Positions 25,094 to 33,112 are shown, numbered from the stretch's first letter. The stretch: 45,379 bases of DNA from DATLWR01 sp035576205 (GCA_035576205.1 DATLWR010000084.1:1-45379), one strand, 5' to 3'. Made by a program: numbers and translations. Notes: generated by a model from the letters alone, not told the origin.

Positions 25094-26146
25094 TCAGACA
25101 GTGCCACCACCGAACAGTTTCTTGTTGTTGGCCACCTCAAGCGCCGCCTGCTGGGTGATGGCGCGCGATTTGACCAGTTGCTGCAAGTGGGTATCCAGCG
25201 TCTGCATGCCCTCACGCTGGGCGGTCTGCATGACCGATACCATTTGCGGTACCTTGTTTTCGCGGATCAGGTTCCGGATGGCCGGTGATCCGAGCATGAT
25301 CTCGTAGCCGGCAACTCGCCCGGTGCCGTCGGCCTTCTTGATCAGCGTTTGCGAAATCACGGCTCGCAGCGATTCGGACAACATCGCGCGGACCATGTCC
25401 TTTTCCGCTGCCGGAAAGACGTCGATGATACGGTCGATCGTTTTCGGTGCCGAGGAAGTATGCAACGTACCGAACACCATGTGGCCGGTTTCGGCGGCCG
25501 TCAGAGCGAGACGAATGGTTTCGAGGTCGCGCAACTCGCCGACCAGAATGACGTCCGGATCCTCACGCAGGGCGCTGCGCAGCGCGTTGGCGAAAGAGTG
25601 GGTATGCGGCCCCAGTTCGCGCTGCGACACCAGGCTGCTCTTGGAGCGGTGCACGAATTCGATCGGGTCCTCGATGGTCAGTATATGGCCTTTCTCGAGC
25701 TGGTTGCGATGGTCGATCATCGCCGCGAGGGTGGTCGATTTGCCCGAACCGGTCGGGCCAGTCACCAGGCAGATGCCGCGCGGTGTCATGGCAATTTCAC
25801 CGAAAATCTCCGGCGACTTGAGCTGCTCGAAGGTGAAGACTTCGCTCGGGATGACGCGGAATACCGCGCTCATGCCGCGGTTCTGCTGGAAGGCATTAAC
25901 ACGGAAACGGGCGATATCGCCCAGCGAGAAGGAGAAATCGAGCTCCAGATGTTCTTCGAACACCTTGCGCTGGGTGTCGCTCATGATGTCGTAGACCATG
26001 GCCTGTACTTCGCGGCCATCGAGGTTCGGCATCTTGATGCGGGTCATGTCACCGTGAATACGCACCATGGGAGGTTCGCCGGACGAAATGTGCAGGTCCG
26101 AAGCGTTGTTTTTAACGGTAAAGGCCAACAGTTCCGAAACGTCCAT
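25094..26146 (-). CDS. pilT: Type IV pilus retraction ATPase PilT
   Basis: PilT (350 aa), the hexameric motor that disassembles type IV pili for twitching motility and DNA uptake. Walker A is GPTGSGKST (130-138), Walker B is VILVGELRDLET (about 199-210), the His box TGHMVFGTLHTSSAPKTIDR is complete, and the C-terminal signature AIRNLIRE (289-296) is perfect. A GGGAGGA ribosome-binding site precedes the ATG. It leads a three-motor operon pilT-pilU-third ATPase; apbE lies upstream on the same strand across a 116-base gap. Confidence 0.96.
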   Translation of the reverse strand: MDVSELLAFTVKNNASDLHISSGEPPMVRIHGDMTRIKMPNLDGREVQAMVYDIMSDTQRKVFEEHLELDFSFSLGDIARFRVNAFQQNRGMSAVFRVIPSEVFTFEQLKSPEIFGEIAMTPRGICLVTGPTGSGKSTTLAAMIDHRNQLEKGHILTIEDPIEFVHRSKSSLVSQRELGPHTHSFANALRSALREDPDVILVGELRDLETIRLALTAAETGHMVFGTLHTSSAPKTIDRIIDVFPAAEKDMVRAMLSESLRAVISQTLIKKADGTGRVAGYEIMLGSPAIRNLIRENKVPQMVSVMQTAQREGMQTLDTHLQQLVKSRAITQQAALEVANNKKLFGGGTV

Positions 26147-26176
26147 GCATCCTCCCGAGTGACGGCGTCAATGTGC

Positions 26177-26194
26177 ATCAGCCTAGGCGCTGAT
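26177..26194 (-). promoter_or_regulatory. Inverted repeat in the pilT 5' region
   Basis: ATCAGC and GCTGAT (6 bp) flank a six-base core (CTAGGC on the + strand) about 30 bases upstream of the pilT start. It could be a small operator or an RNA hairpin. No clear promoter boxes flank it. Confidence 0.25.
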
Positions 26195-26262
26195 TGGACA
26201 CGTCGCAACAATGGAACAGCCGCCTGTAAGCGTCACCGCCCCCAAATCTTTATCTCAAGAAA

Positions 26263-27240
26263 CTAGGGCAAGTGGATGATTTTCCGCATGTTGTCGGTCA
26301 TCAGAAGCTTGCCGTTGCTGTCGACCAGAAGAGCGGCATACCCTTTCTTTTGCAGGATGGGCAACCCCGCGGCACCCTTGACGAACAAGGCCGTGCTCCA
26401 GCCGTCGGCAAGGGTGGCGGTCGGTGCAATCACTGTGGCGCTCTCGATGCCCGTCGCCGGCCAGCCGGTATCGGGATTGAGGATGTGGTGATAGCGCTGT
26501 CCGTGATAGATGAAGTAGCGCTCGTAGTCACCGGACGAGACGATGCTGACATCGCCTCGCAACTCAAGGGTGGCAATGACACCTCCGGGCTGGCGCGGAT
26601 GGCGTACACCGATGCGCCAGGGTTTGCCGTCGTGATCGCCAAGCAGCCGGATGTCGCCACCAGCATCGATGATGGCGTTGCGGATGCCGCGCGCCTGTAG
26701 CGCTGCGATACCCCGGTCGATGGCATAGCCCTTGGCGATGGCGCCGAAATCGAGAGCACAGCGCTGGTTTTGACGTATCCAGCCGGCAGCCACTTCCTGA
26801 AAGCAGTTCCGTGGCGGTAACAGCTGGCTGATCTCCTTGGCGGATGGCGGCGAGGTCCGTGGCTCCGGTTCGGAAAACCCCCACAACTGGTCCAGTTCAC
26901 CCAGCGAGGGGTTGAAGGCGCCGCCGCTTTCATCCTGGATAGCCATCGAGGTGCGGAGCAGCCTGGAAATTTCCTCCGGCAACGGCATCGGCCGTCCGAC
27001 TTCGGCGGCATTCAGTTTTTTGACGGGATCGGGAAGATCGCCATAGATGGTGAACAGGTTGTCGACACGCTGCATCTCGTCGCTCGCCGCCCGGATGGCT
27101 GCCATGGCCGTTTCCTTGTCGGTACCACTGATGGTGAATTCGACCAGGGTACCCATCATGAAGCGGGTTTCCTTGATTTCACCGGACGAGGTGCAGCCGG
27201 AGAGCAGTAGCAACAGCGAAAGGACAATGCGCAGCAACAT
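26263..27240 (-). CDS. apbE: FAD:protein FMN transferase (ApbE lipoprotein)
   Basis: ApbE-family enzyme (325 aa) that attaches FMN covalently to target proteins such as NqrB/NqrC or RnfD/RnfG in the periplasm. The start at ATG 27240 gives a clean lipoprotein signal MLLRIVLSLLLLLSGC with the lipobox Cys at residue 16. Family motifs include FMMGTLVEFT, GGAFNPSLGELDQLWGF, DFGAIAKGYAIDRG (FAD-binding), NAIIDAGGDIRLLG and HHILNPDTGWPA; the metal-binding Asp is in TLADGWSTALFVKG. No Nqr or Rnf gene lies in the window, so its substrate is elsewhere. It is divergent from erpA. Confidence 0.94.
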   Translation of the reverse strand: MLLRIVLSLLLLLSGCTSSGEIKETRFMMGTLVEFTISGTDKETAMAAIRAASDEMQRVDNLFTIYGDLPDPVKKLNAAEVGRPMPLPEEISRLLRTSMAIQDESGGAFNPSLGELDQLWGFSEPEPRTSPPSAKEISQLLPPRNCFQEVAAGWIRQNQRCALDFGAIAKGYAIDRGIAALQARGIRNAIIDAGGDIRLLGDHDGKPWRIGVRHPRQPGGVIATLELRGDVSIVSSGDYERYFIYHGQRYHHILNPDTGWPATGIESATVIAPTATLADGWSTALFVKGAAGLPILQKKGYAALLVDSNGKLLMTDNMRKIIHLP

Positions 27241-27280
27241 GGGCTCGATTGTGCTGGCAGGCAGGCAATTGGCAAGGCGC

Positions 27281-27308
27281 TTGCGCATTTCTGCAAATAC
27301 CCGATAAT
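27281..27308 (+). promoter_or_regulatory. Sigma70 promoter of erpA
   Basis: TTGCGC (27281-27286) and GATAAT (27303-27308) are separated by 16 bases; the -10 box matches TATAAT at 5 of 6 positions. The predicted start point near 27315 gives an erpA leader of about 28 bases. The -10 box lies inside the palindromic operator at 27297-27321. Confidence 0.65.
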
Positions 27309-27323
27309 TCCGCTCGGGTATTT
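27295..27323 (+). promoter_or_regulatory. IscR-type (type 1-like) operator at erpA
   Basis: Perfect 9-base arms AAATACCCG (27295-27303) and CGGGTATTT (27315-27323) flank an 11-base core. The central 25 bases (27297-27321) fit the IscR type 1 consensus (ATA, then about 19 bases, then TAT) at 20 of 25 positions by my own comparison; the mismatches are all in the inner half-site core. It covers the -10 box, as expected for repression by [2Fe-2S]-IscR; in E. coli erpA is itself an IscR type 1 target. Confidence 0.6.
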
Positions 27324-27342
27324 ACCGTGTGAGGTGATGATT

Positions 27343-27705
27343 ATGACCGTAACCCTGACCGAAGCTGCCGCCAACAAGGTGCTGGGCCTGTTGGCCAACG
27401 AGGACAACGCCGCGCTGAACCTGCGCGTGTTCGTTTCCGGTGGTGGCTGTTCCGGTTTCCAGTATGGATTCACTTTCGATGAGGATGTCAAAGAGACCGA
27501 CACGGTCGTCGAGAGTCATGGTGTCAGGTTGCTGGTTGACCAGATGAGCCTGAACCTGCTGCAGGGGGCCGAGATCGACTACCAGTCGACGTTGCAGGGC
27601 GAGTCTTTCGTGATCCGTAACCCGAATGCCGCCTCGTCCTGTGGCTGCGGCAAGTCATTCACCCCGTCCGGGTCCGGTGGCGGCTGCGCCAATGCCGGCT
27701 ACTGA
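27343..27705 (+). CDS. erpA: Iron-sulfur cluster insertion protein ErpA
   Basis: A-type Fe-S carrier (120 aa) that delivers clusters to apoproteins such as IspG/IspH. The three ligand cysteines are Cys36 in SGGGCSGFQYGFTFDE and Cys100/Cys102 in NPNAASSCGCGKSF. ATG 27343 with GAGG eight bases upstream is preferred over in-frame GTG 27334 and ATG 27337. Unlike E. coli ErpA, which stops soon after the CGCG motif, this one has about 15 extra residues ending in a Gly-rich stretch with a fourth Cys (GGGCANAGY). It is monocistronic: its own promoter precedes it and a strong terminator follows. Confidence 0.95.
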   Translation: MTVTLTEAAANKVLGLLANEDNAALNLRVFVSGGGCSGFQYGFTFDEDVKETDTVVESHGVRLLVDQMSLNLLQGAEIDYQSTLQGESFVIRNPNAASSCGCGKSFTPSGSGGGCANAGY

Positions 27706-27723
27706 AGCCGCTAGTTCCTTCCA

Positions 27724-27749
27724 ACGGAGCCTCCGGGCTCCGTTTTTTT
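27724..27749 (+). terminator. Intrinsic terminator of erpA
   Basis: An 8-bp stem ACGGAGCC / GGCTCCGT with loop TCCG is followed by seven T (27743-27749). It ends the erpA transcript 19 bases past the stop and lies 29 bases before the next gene. Confidence 0.92.
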
Positions 27750-27777
27750 ATCCATCCGTCGCCGCTAGGTTTGCCGA

Positions 27778-28707
27778 ATGAACGCGTTGGAAGTGCATGG
27801 CCTGCGCAAGGTCTACAGTAACGGCAAGGTTGCCCTCGACGGCATCTCGCTGACCATTCCCGAGGGCAGCTTTTCGGCGCTGCTGGGGCCCAACGGTGCG
27901 GGCAAGAGTACGCTGATCAATATCCTGGCCGATATCGTGCTTCCGACCGCCGGCGATGCTGCCATGTTCGGTCACCGGCTGTTCGAGGAACCTGCCTGGT
28001 GCAAACGTCATCTGGGCGTGGTGCCGCAGGAGCTGGCTTTCGACCCTTTTTTTACGGCGCGAGAAATCCTGCGCATCACCTCCGGTATGTTCGGGGTGAG
28101 GCCCGACAAGGCGTGGATCGACGAACTGCTGGAGCGGCTGGAGCTCGCCGAACATGCCGACAAGATGACCCGCCAGCTATCCGGCGGCATGCGCCGGCGG
28201 CTGCTGGTGGCGCAGGCACTGGTACACCGACCGAAACTGGTGATCCTCGACGAGCCGACGGCCGGAGTGGATGTCGAACTGCGCCGGCGGCTGTGGGAAT
28301 TCATCCGCGAGCTGAATCGGGCCGGTACGACGATCCTGCTGACCACCCATTACCTGGAGGAGGCGGAGGAGCTTTGCGAGCACATCGCCATCATCGACCG
28401 CGGCCAGGTGCTGACGGCACGACCGATGCGTGAACTGATGGGTGAGGTGGCCGGCAGCTACCTGTGGCTGAAGTATGCCGAACCGCTGGTGATCGATGGC
28501 GCGGCGCTGGCCCGGCTGGCACCGATGAATCCGCGCATTGCCGACGACGGGCTATGCCTGACGCTTTCCCGCGATACTGAAGGTTCCTCCTTCCATGCCG
28601 CCTATACAGCGGCGGTGGCGCAGTTTGGCGCGCCGCTGGATGCCTGCGTGAAGCAGGAGGATCTCGAGGACGTTTTCCTGCGTCTGACAGGGGAGAACAG
28701 GGCATGA
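27778..28707 (+). CDS. yadG: ABC-2 type exporter ATP-binding protein (YadG-like)
   Basis: ABC ATPase (309 aa) paired with the next gene's membrane protein. Walker A is GPNGAGKST (about 38-46), the signature is LSGGMRRR, Walker B is LVILDEPTAGVD, and the switch His is in TTHYLEEAEE. The C-terminal extension (about 215-309) ends in QEDLEDVFLRLTGE, typical of drug/polysaccharide exporter ATPases. The ATG is 29 bases after the erpA terminator and has no strong ribosome-binding site or clear promoter. The closest familiar pair is E. coli YadG/YadH, whose substrate is unknown. Confidence 0.92.
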   Translation: MNALEVHGLRKVYSNGKVALDGISLTIPEGSFSALLGPNGAGKSTLINILADIVLPTAGDAAMFGHRLFEEPAWCKRHLGVVPQELAFDPFFTAREILRITSGMFGVRPDKAWIDELLERLELAEHADKMTRQLSGGMRRRLLVAQALVHRPKLVILDEPTAGVDVELRRRLWEFIRELNRAGTTILLTTHYLEEAEELCEHIAIIDRGQVLTARPMRELMGEVAGSYLWLKYAEPLVIDGAALARLAPMNPRIADDGLCLTLSRDTEGSSFHAAYTAAVAQFGAPLDACVKQEDLEDVFLRLTGENRA

Positions 28708-29474
28708 AGCCGGTAAATCCCTACGGCTGCTGGACGCTGTTCGTCCGCGAGGTACGCCGTTTCCTGCGCGTCAATATGCAGACGGTGGTCGCACCGGCGC
28801 TCACCGCGGTGCTTTACGTCATCGTTTTCCGCTATGCCATGGGAGATAGGCAGGTGCCCGGATTGCCGGTCAACTATTTCACCTTCCTGATTCCGGGGCT
28901 GGTAATGATGTCGATGCTGCAAAATGCTTTCGCCAACACCTCCAGCTCGATCATGACCGGCAAGGTGATGAATGTGCACATCTACCTGCTGATGGCGCCG
29001 TTGTCGGCCATCGAGACGGTGGCGGCTTTCCTGCTCGCAGCGGTGGTGCGCGCCGTGATCGTCGGACTGGTACTGCTCCTGGTGCTCTATCCCTTTGCCG
29101 ATCTGCACCTGGCGCATCTGTGGATGATCCTGCTCTACGGTGTCTGCGGCAGCCTGATCATGGGAGCGATGGGGCTTATCGGCGGCATGTGGTCGAAAAA
29201 GTTCGACGACATGGCGCTGTTGAGCAACTTCGTGATTCTGCCTCTGACCTTTCTCTCCGGCGTCTTTTATTCGGTGCAGCAATTGCCGGCACTTTGGCAG
29301 CATATCAACACATTCAATCCGTTCTTCTACCTGATCGACGGCTTCCGTTTCGGTTTCCTGGGGGTGGGCGACACCGACCCGGCGACAGCCGCCGGGATCG
29401 TAATTGCCGCCACCGTCGTTTCGATGCTTCTCTGCTGGCGACTGTGGTATATCGGCTGGAAACTAAAGGAGTAG
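28704..29474 (+). CDS. yadH: ABC-2 type exporter permease (YadH-like)
   Basis: ABC-2 family membrane protein (256 aa) with about six transmembrane segments (near residues 23-45, 58-80, 105-132, 140-165, 172-195 and 228-250). The conserved C-terminal stretch PLTFLSGVFYSVQQLP and FNPFFYLIDGFRFGFLG match the family. It overlaps the ATPase gene by four bases (ATGA), so the two form one exporter; the substrate cannot be told. The 92 bases that follow, before aroK, hold no clear terminator. Confidence 0.92.
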   Translation: MKPVNPYGCWTLFVREVRRFLRVNMQTVVAPALTAVLYVIVFRYAMGDRQVPGLPVNYFTFLIPGLVMMSMLQNAFANTSSSIMTGKVMNVHIYLLMAPLSAIETVAAFLLAAVVRAVIVGLVLLLVLYPFADLHLAHLWMILLYGVCGSLIMGAMGLIGGMWSKKFDDMALLSNFVILPLTFLSGVFYSVQQLPALWQHINTFNPFFYLIDGFRFGFLGVGDTDPATAAGIVIAATVVSMLLCWRLWYIGWKLKE

Positions 29475-29566
29475 GTGCGCATCGGTTGCGGATGAACCGG
29501 AAATGCGGAGTGTTCATTTCACCGGCGTCTGCGTTTACATTTGCCGTCAAAGTTCCGGAGTAGCGT

Positions 29567-30106
29567 GTGAAACAGACAACCGAACCGCCCATTGATCGTA
29601 TTATTCTGATCGGCCTGATGGGGGCGGGCAAAAGCAGCATTGGTCGACGACTTTCGGATGTGCTCGATATGCCACTGGTTGATCTCGACGACTATATTGT
29701 CGAAAAGGCCGGCATGAGTATTCCCGCGATTTTCGAGCGTCTTGGAGAAGCGGAATTCCGCCGTCTGGAGAGCGAGGCATTACGGGAAGTTGTCGGCAGG
29801 CGGGCGGTGATCGCCACCGGCGGAGGCATCGTCATGGCCGAGGAGAACCGGGAACTCTTGAAAAAATATCCACCGGTGATCTGGTTGAAGGCTTCACCCG
29901 AGTTTCTCGCCGCACGCATCGATGGCGACAACAATCGGCCGCTGATCGCTGCCGGTGATACATTGAACAAGCTTAAGATCCTGGCCGAACAGCGTTATCC
30001 ACTTTACGAGGCGTGCGCCAACCTGGTTGTGCCGCGGGAATTTCTGAAGAAAAAAGAGATCGTGCAGATGATTCTGCGCTTTCTTTCCAGCCGGAAGGGT
30101 TCGTGA
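29567..30106 (+). CDS. aroK: Shikimate kinase
   Basis: Shikimate kinase (179 aa), fifth step of the chorismate pathway; chorismate feeds the pabB product upstream. Walker A GLMGAGKSSIG (16-26), LVDLDDYIVEKAG with the shikimate-binding Asp, FRRLESE (Arg) and ATGGGIV (83-89) are all present, and the lid Arg is in NRPLI. The start is GTG 29567, preceded by CCGGAG; the stop overlaps the rlmE start (GTGA). aroB, which often follows aroK, is absent here. Confidence 0.94.
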   Translation: MKQTTEPPIDRIILIGLMGAGKSSIGRRLSDVLDMPLVDLDDYIVEKAGMSIPAIFERLGEAEFRRLESEALREVVGRRAVIATGGGIVMAEENRELLKKYPPVIWLKASPEFLAARIDGDNNRPLIAAGDTLNKLKILAEQRYPLYEACANLVVPREFLKKKEIVQMILRFLSSRKGS

Positions 30107-30735
30107 AAAAGAGCAAGGCAGGCCGCAAGACATCGGCCTGGTTCCAGCGGCACGCCAACGATGCGCATGTGAAGCAGGCGCAGAAGGAGGGCAAGCGCTC
30201 GCGCGCCGCCTTCAAGTTGACCGAGATTCTCGACAAGCATGGTTTGATGCTGAAGCCCGATTCCGTGGTGGTCGATCTGGGCTGTGCGCCGGGCTCATGG
30301 AGTGCCGAGATCGCCAACCGCGTTGGTCCGGAGGGGCTGGTGGTCGGTATCGATCTCCTGGAGCTGCAGCCGATCCGCGGCGTTCACCTGATCCAGGCAG
30401 ATTTCGATTCGCCCAAGGGGTTAAAGGCGATCGATGCCGTGCTCGGCGAGCGCAAGGCCAATCTGGTGCTCTCCGACATGGCACCGGAGATGAGCGGCAA
30501 CAAGCTGGTCGACCAGGCGCGCATGATGCACCTGAACGACATGACGCTGAACTTTGCCGTCAATCATTTGCGGCAGGGCGGCCATCTGCTGCTGAAATCA
30601 TTTATGGGCGACGGCTTCGATGCCTTCCGCAAGGAGCTTGCCGGCTGGTTCGCCAAGGTGAAGATCGTCAAACCGGCGGCGAGCCGTAAAACCTCCGCCG
30701 AGATGTTCCTGCTTGCGGAAGGGTTCCGCGGCTAG
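30103..30735 (+). CDS. rlmE: 23S rRNA 2'-O-methyltransferase RlmE (FtsJ)
   Basis: RlmE (210 aa) methylates the ribose of U2552 in the 23S rRNA A-loop. The KDKE catalytic tetrad is intact: Lys38 (RAAFKL), Asp125 (LSDMAP), Lys165 (LLKSFMG) and Glu200 (SAEMFL); the SAM motif is VDLGCAPGSW (57-66). The GTG start at 30103 overlaps the aroK stop. ftsH, the usual downstream partner, is absent; instead the gene ends four bases into the convergent tadA. Confidence 0.95.
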   Translation: MKKSKAGRKTSAWFQRHANDAHVKQAQKEGKRSRAAFKLTEILDKHGLMLKPDSVVVDLGCAPGSWSAEIANRVGPEGLVVGIDLLELQPIRGVHLIQADFDSPKGLKAIDAVLGERKANLVLSDMAPEMSGNKLVDQARMMHLNDMTLNFAVNHLRQGGHLLLKSFMGDGFDAFRKELAGWFAKVKIVKPAASRKTSAEMFLLAEGFRG

Positions 30736-31208
30736 TTGTCGGCTGTGCCGCCATTCGTTTTGCGGCGGTTTCTGAAAAATGCCTTTAGTTTCTCACCACA
30801 TTCGTCGGCCAGTACGCCGCCGGTCACCGCCGGCTGGTGGTTGAGCCGCTTGTCGGCGAGCACGGTGTAGAGTGATTCGACAGCCCCCGTCTTCGGATCG
30901 GTGGCACCGTAGACGACGCGTCCGATGCGGGCATGCACGATAGCGCCGGCGCACATGAAGCAGGGTTCCAGCGTCACGTAGAGGGTGCTGCCTGCGAGGC
31001 GGTAGTTGGCGGTTGCCTCACAGGCCATGCGAATCACCTGCATTTCGGCGTGTGCCGAGGCGTCATGCATGGTGATCGGCGCATTGTGGGCGGCGAAGCT
31101 GCGACCGTCAGCGAGCAACAGCACGGCGCCGACCGGGACTTCGCCATTTTCCGCCGCAATTGCAGCTTGTTGCAGCGCTATCTTCATGTATTGGATATCG
31201 TCACTCAT
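30732..31208 (-). CDS. tadA: tRNA-specific adenosine deaminase
   Basis: TadA (158 aa) converts A34 to inosine in tRNA-Arg(ACG). The zinc and catalytic residues are His53 and Glu55 in ASAHAEMQ and Cys83/Cys86 in EPCFMCAGAI; VYGATDPKTGAVESL is also typical. Its start overlaps the stop of the upstream permease gene by four bases with only a weak ribosome-binding site, so it is translationally coupled to a peptide transporter, an unusual partner. Its 3' end overlaps the convergent rlmE. Confidence 0.95.
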   Translation of the reverse strand: MSDDIQYMKIALQQAAIAAENGEVPVGAVLLLADGRSFAAHNAPITMHDASAHAEMQVIRMACEATANYRLAGSTLYVTLEPCFMCAGAIVHARIGRVVYGATDPKTGAVESLYTVLADKRLNHQPAVTGGVLADECGEKLKAFFRNRRKTNGGTADN

Positions 31209-32020
31209 CGCTGCAATTTCGGATCAAAGAGGTCGCGCAAGCCTTCGCCGAGCAGGTTATAGCCGAGCACGGTGATGAGGATCGCGAGTCCCGGATAGAG
31301 GGACAGCCACCAGGCAAGCTGAATGTTGTCCTTGCCGTCGGTGAGGATGTTGCCCCAGGAGGGATTAGGTGGCTGCACGCCGAGGCCCAGGAAGGAGAGG
31401 CCGGATTCCACCAGTACGGCACCCGCGACGCCCAGTACAGCCGAGACAAGGATCGGCCCCATCGCGTTCGGCAGCAGGTAACGGCTGATCAGCCGGAAGG
31501 TGGGGACGCCGAGACCGCGGGCGGCTAACACGAATTCGCGCTCCCTGAGGCTGAGAAATTCGGCACGTACCAGCCTCGCCACACCCATCCAGGAGGTCAG
31601 ACCGATGACGATCATGATGTTCCAGATGGAAGGTGCGAGGAATGCGATCACGGCCAGGATCAGGAAAAAGGTGGGAAAGCAGAGCACCATGTCGGTGACA
31701 CGCATGATGACGGCATCGACCCGGTTGCCATAGAAACCGGCCAAAGCGCCCAGGATGACGCCGATGGCGATGGCGATGCCGACGGCGATGAAGCCGACGG
31801 CCAGCGATACTCGGGCACCAAACAGCATGCGCGAGAAGACATCCCGGCCCAGCGTGTCGGTGCCGCACAGATGCTCCAGCGACGGCGGCAGCAGGATGGC
31901 ATGGACGTCGATAGCGGTGGGGTCATAGGGGGCGATCCAGGGCGCCAGAATCGCCAGCAGCGCCACGCCGGCGACGATGCTAAGCCCGGCCAGGGCGAGC
32001 GGATGTTTCGCAAGACTCAT
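31205..32020 (-). CDS. ABC peptide transporter permease, OppC/DppC-like
   Basis: Inner-membrane permease (271 aa) of the peptide/nickel ABC family. It has an N-terminal helix, then HLCGTDTLGRDVFSRMLFGARVS typical of OppC/DppC, five further helices and the EAA-type loop FVLAARGLGVPTFRLISRYLLPN that contacts the ATPase. GLSFLGLGVQPPNPSWG is a family hallmark. The start at 32020 has an AGGAAAT ribosome-binding site and overlaps the OppB-like stop (ATGA). No OppD/OppF ATPases lie nearby. Confidence 0.92.
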   Translation of the reverse strand: MSLAKHPLALAGLSIVAGVALLAILAPWIAPYDPTAIDVHAILLPPSLEHLCGTDTLGRDVFSRMLFGARVSLAVGFIAVGIAIAIGVILGALAGFYGNRVDAVIMRVTDMVLCFPTFFLILAVIAFLAPSIWNIMIVIGLTSWMGVARLVRAEFLSLREREFVLAARGLGVPTFRLISRYLLPNAMGPILVSAVLGVAGAVLVESGLSFLGLGVQPPNPSWGNILTDGKDNIQLAWWLSLYPGLAILITVLGYNLLGEGLRDLFDPKLQR

Positions 32021-33000
32021 GATTTCCTGCCGTGGCGGATACGCGGATCGGCCCACGCGTAGGCGAGATCGGCGATGAGGTTGCCGAGCAGCGTCAGCAC
32101 GGCGCCGATGACGGTAATGCCCATGACCAGCGGATAATCGCGCGCCATGACCGCTTCGTAGAACAGGAGTCCCATGCCGGGGATGGAGAACAGCTGCTCG
32201 ACGATCACCGAACCGCCGATCAGTCCCGGGATGGAGAGGCCCAGCAGCGTGATGATGGCCAGCATGGCATTCTTCAGTGCCAGCCGGTAGCGGATGGAAG
32301 TTTCCGGCACGCCCATGGCACGGGCGGTGGTGATGTAGTCGGCACGGATCACCTCCAGCATGCCGCTGCGCATGAAGCGGCTCATGCCGGCGAGCCCCCC
32401 GATCGCCGATACGAATACCGGCAGGAGCAGGTGCTGGAGAAGATCGGCCTGCTGATCCCAGAAATCCAGTCTTTGCCAGCCGAAACTGTGCATGCCGGAG
32501 ATCGGCAGCCAGTTGTGGTTGACGCCGAGACCGATCATCAGCAATAGCCCCAGCCAGAAGGAGGGGATTGCGAAGCCGATGAAGACGAGAACGGTCATGA
32601 CGCGGTCGAACAGCGAGTCGCGACGCACGGCGGAGGCGACGCCGATCGGGATGGCGACGGCCAGGGTCAGCAGCAGGGCCAAAATGTTGATCCACAGTGT
32701 GACCGGAATGCGTTCGCGGATCTTGTCGAGCACCGGCCGGTGGTCGGCCGAGAAGGATTCGCCGAAATCGAGTTTTGCCAGGCGCTCAAGCCACTGCCAG
32801 TACTGCACGTAAAGAGGCTTATCGAGACCATAATAGGCTCGCAGTCGCTCGATGTCCGAAGCCTGCACCTTCGGATTGAATTCCTGCCCGATGATCGCCG
32901 GGCTGCCGGGGGCCAGATGCATCATGCCGAATGAAATGATGGTGATGCCAAGCATCAGCGGCAGCATGCCGGCAAGGCGTTTCCCGAGATAGGCGAGCAT
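32017..33000 (-). CDS. ABC peptide transporter permease, OppB/DppB-like
   Basis: Permease partner (327 aa). The N-terminus MLAYLGKRLAGMLPLMLGITII and HLAPGSP are characteristic, followed by the large periplasmic loop (about 35-100) and five more helices; the coupling loop is YITTARAMGVPETSIRYRLALKN, and SIPGMGLLFYEAVMARDYPLVMG is the family C-terminal block. AGGA precedes the ATG, and a good promoter lies at 33042-33069 on the same strand. The operon is this gene, the OppC-like gene and tadA. A possible binding protein for it lies 6 kb away (38699-40381). Confidence 0.93.
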   Translation of the reverse strand: MLAYLGKRLAGMLPLMLGITIISFGMMHLAPGSPAIIGQEFNPKVQASDIERLRAYYGLDKPLYVQYWQWLERLAKLDFGESFSADHRPVLDKIRERIPVTLWINILALLLTLAVAIPIGVASAVRRDSLFDRVMTVLVFIGFAIPSFWLGLLLMIGLGVNHNWLPISGMHSFGWQRLDFWDQQADLLQHLLLPVFVSAIGGLAGMSRFMRSGMLEVIRADYITTARAMGVPETSIRYRLALKNAMLAIITLLGLSIPGLIGGSVIVEQLFSIPGMGLLFYEAVMARDYPLVMGITVIGAVLTLLGNLIADLAYAWADPRIRHGRKS

Positions 33001-33041
33001 GCACGTATCCTAATCGGAAAGTGCGGGATTTCATCAGGGCA

Positions 33042-33069
33042 ATTCTGTCGCCGTTGTGCCGCTTGACAA
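33042..33069 (-). promoter_or_regulatory. Sigma70 promoter of the oppBC-tadA operon
   Basis: On the minus strand TTGTCA (33069-33064) and CAGAAT (33047-33042) are 16 bases apart, matching consensus at 5 and 4 of 6 positions. Transcription would start near 33035, about 35 bases before the OppB-like start codon. Confidence 0.5.
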
Positions 33070-33094
33070 AGCCCGAGCCGCCGCGAAAGTTGCC

Positions 33095-33112
33095 AATGTC
33101 TTGTCAGACATT
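33095..33112 (+). promoter_or_regulatory. Perfect inverted repeat upstream of a small secreted protein gene
   Basis: AATGTCT and AGACATT (7 bp) flank TGTC, 20 bases before the GTG at 33133 and between two divergent transcription units. It may be an operator or an RNA hairpin in the leader. Confidence 0.4.

Noticed and set aside
23199..25158. Long plus-strand open frames opposite the pilus motor genes
   Set aside because: Shadows of the three conserved ATPases; no motifs or ribosome-binding sites.
33063..33090. Plus-strand promoter from a perfect TTGACA at 33063
   Set aside because: No acceptable -10 box lies 15-19 bases downstream; the same bases work better as the minus-strand -35 box.
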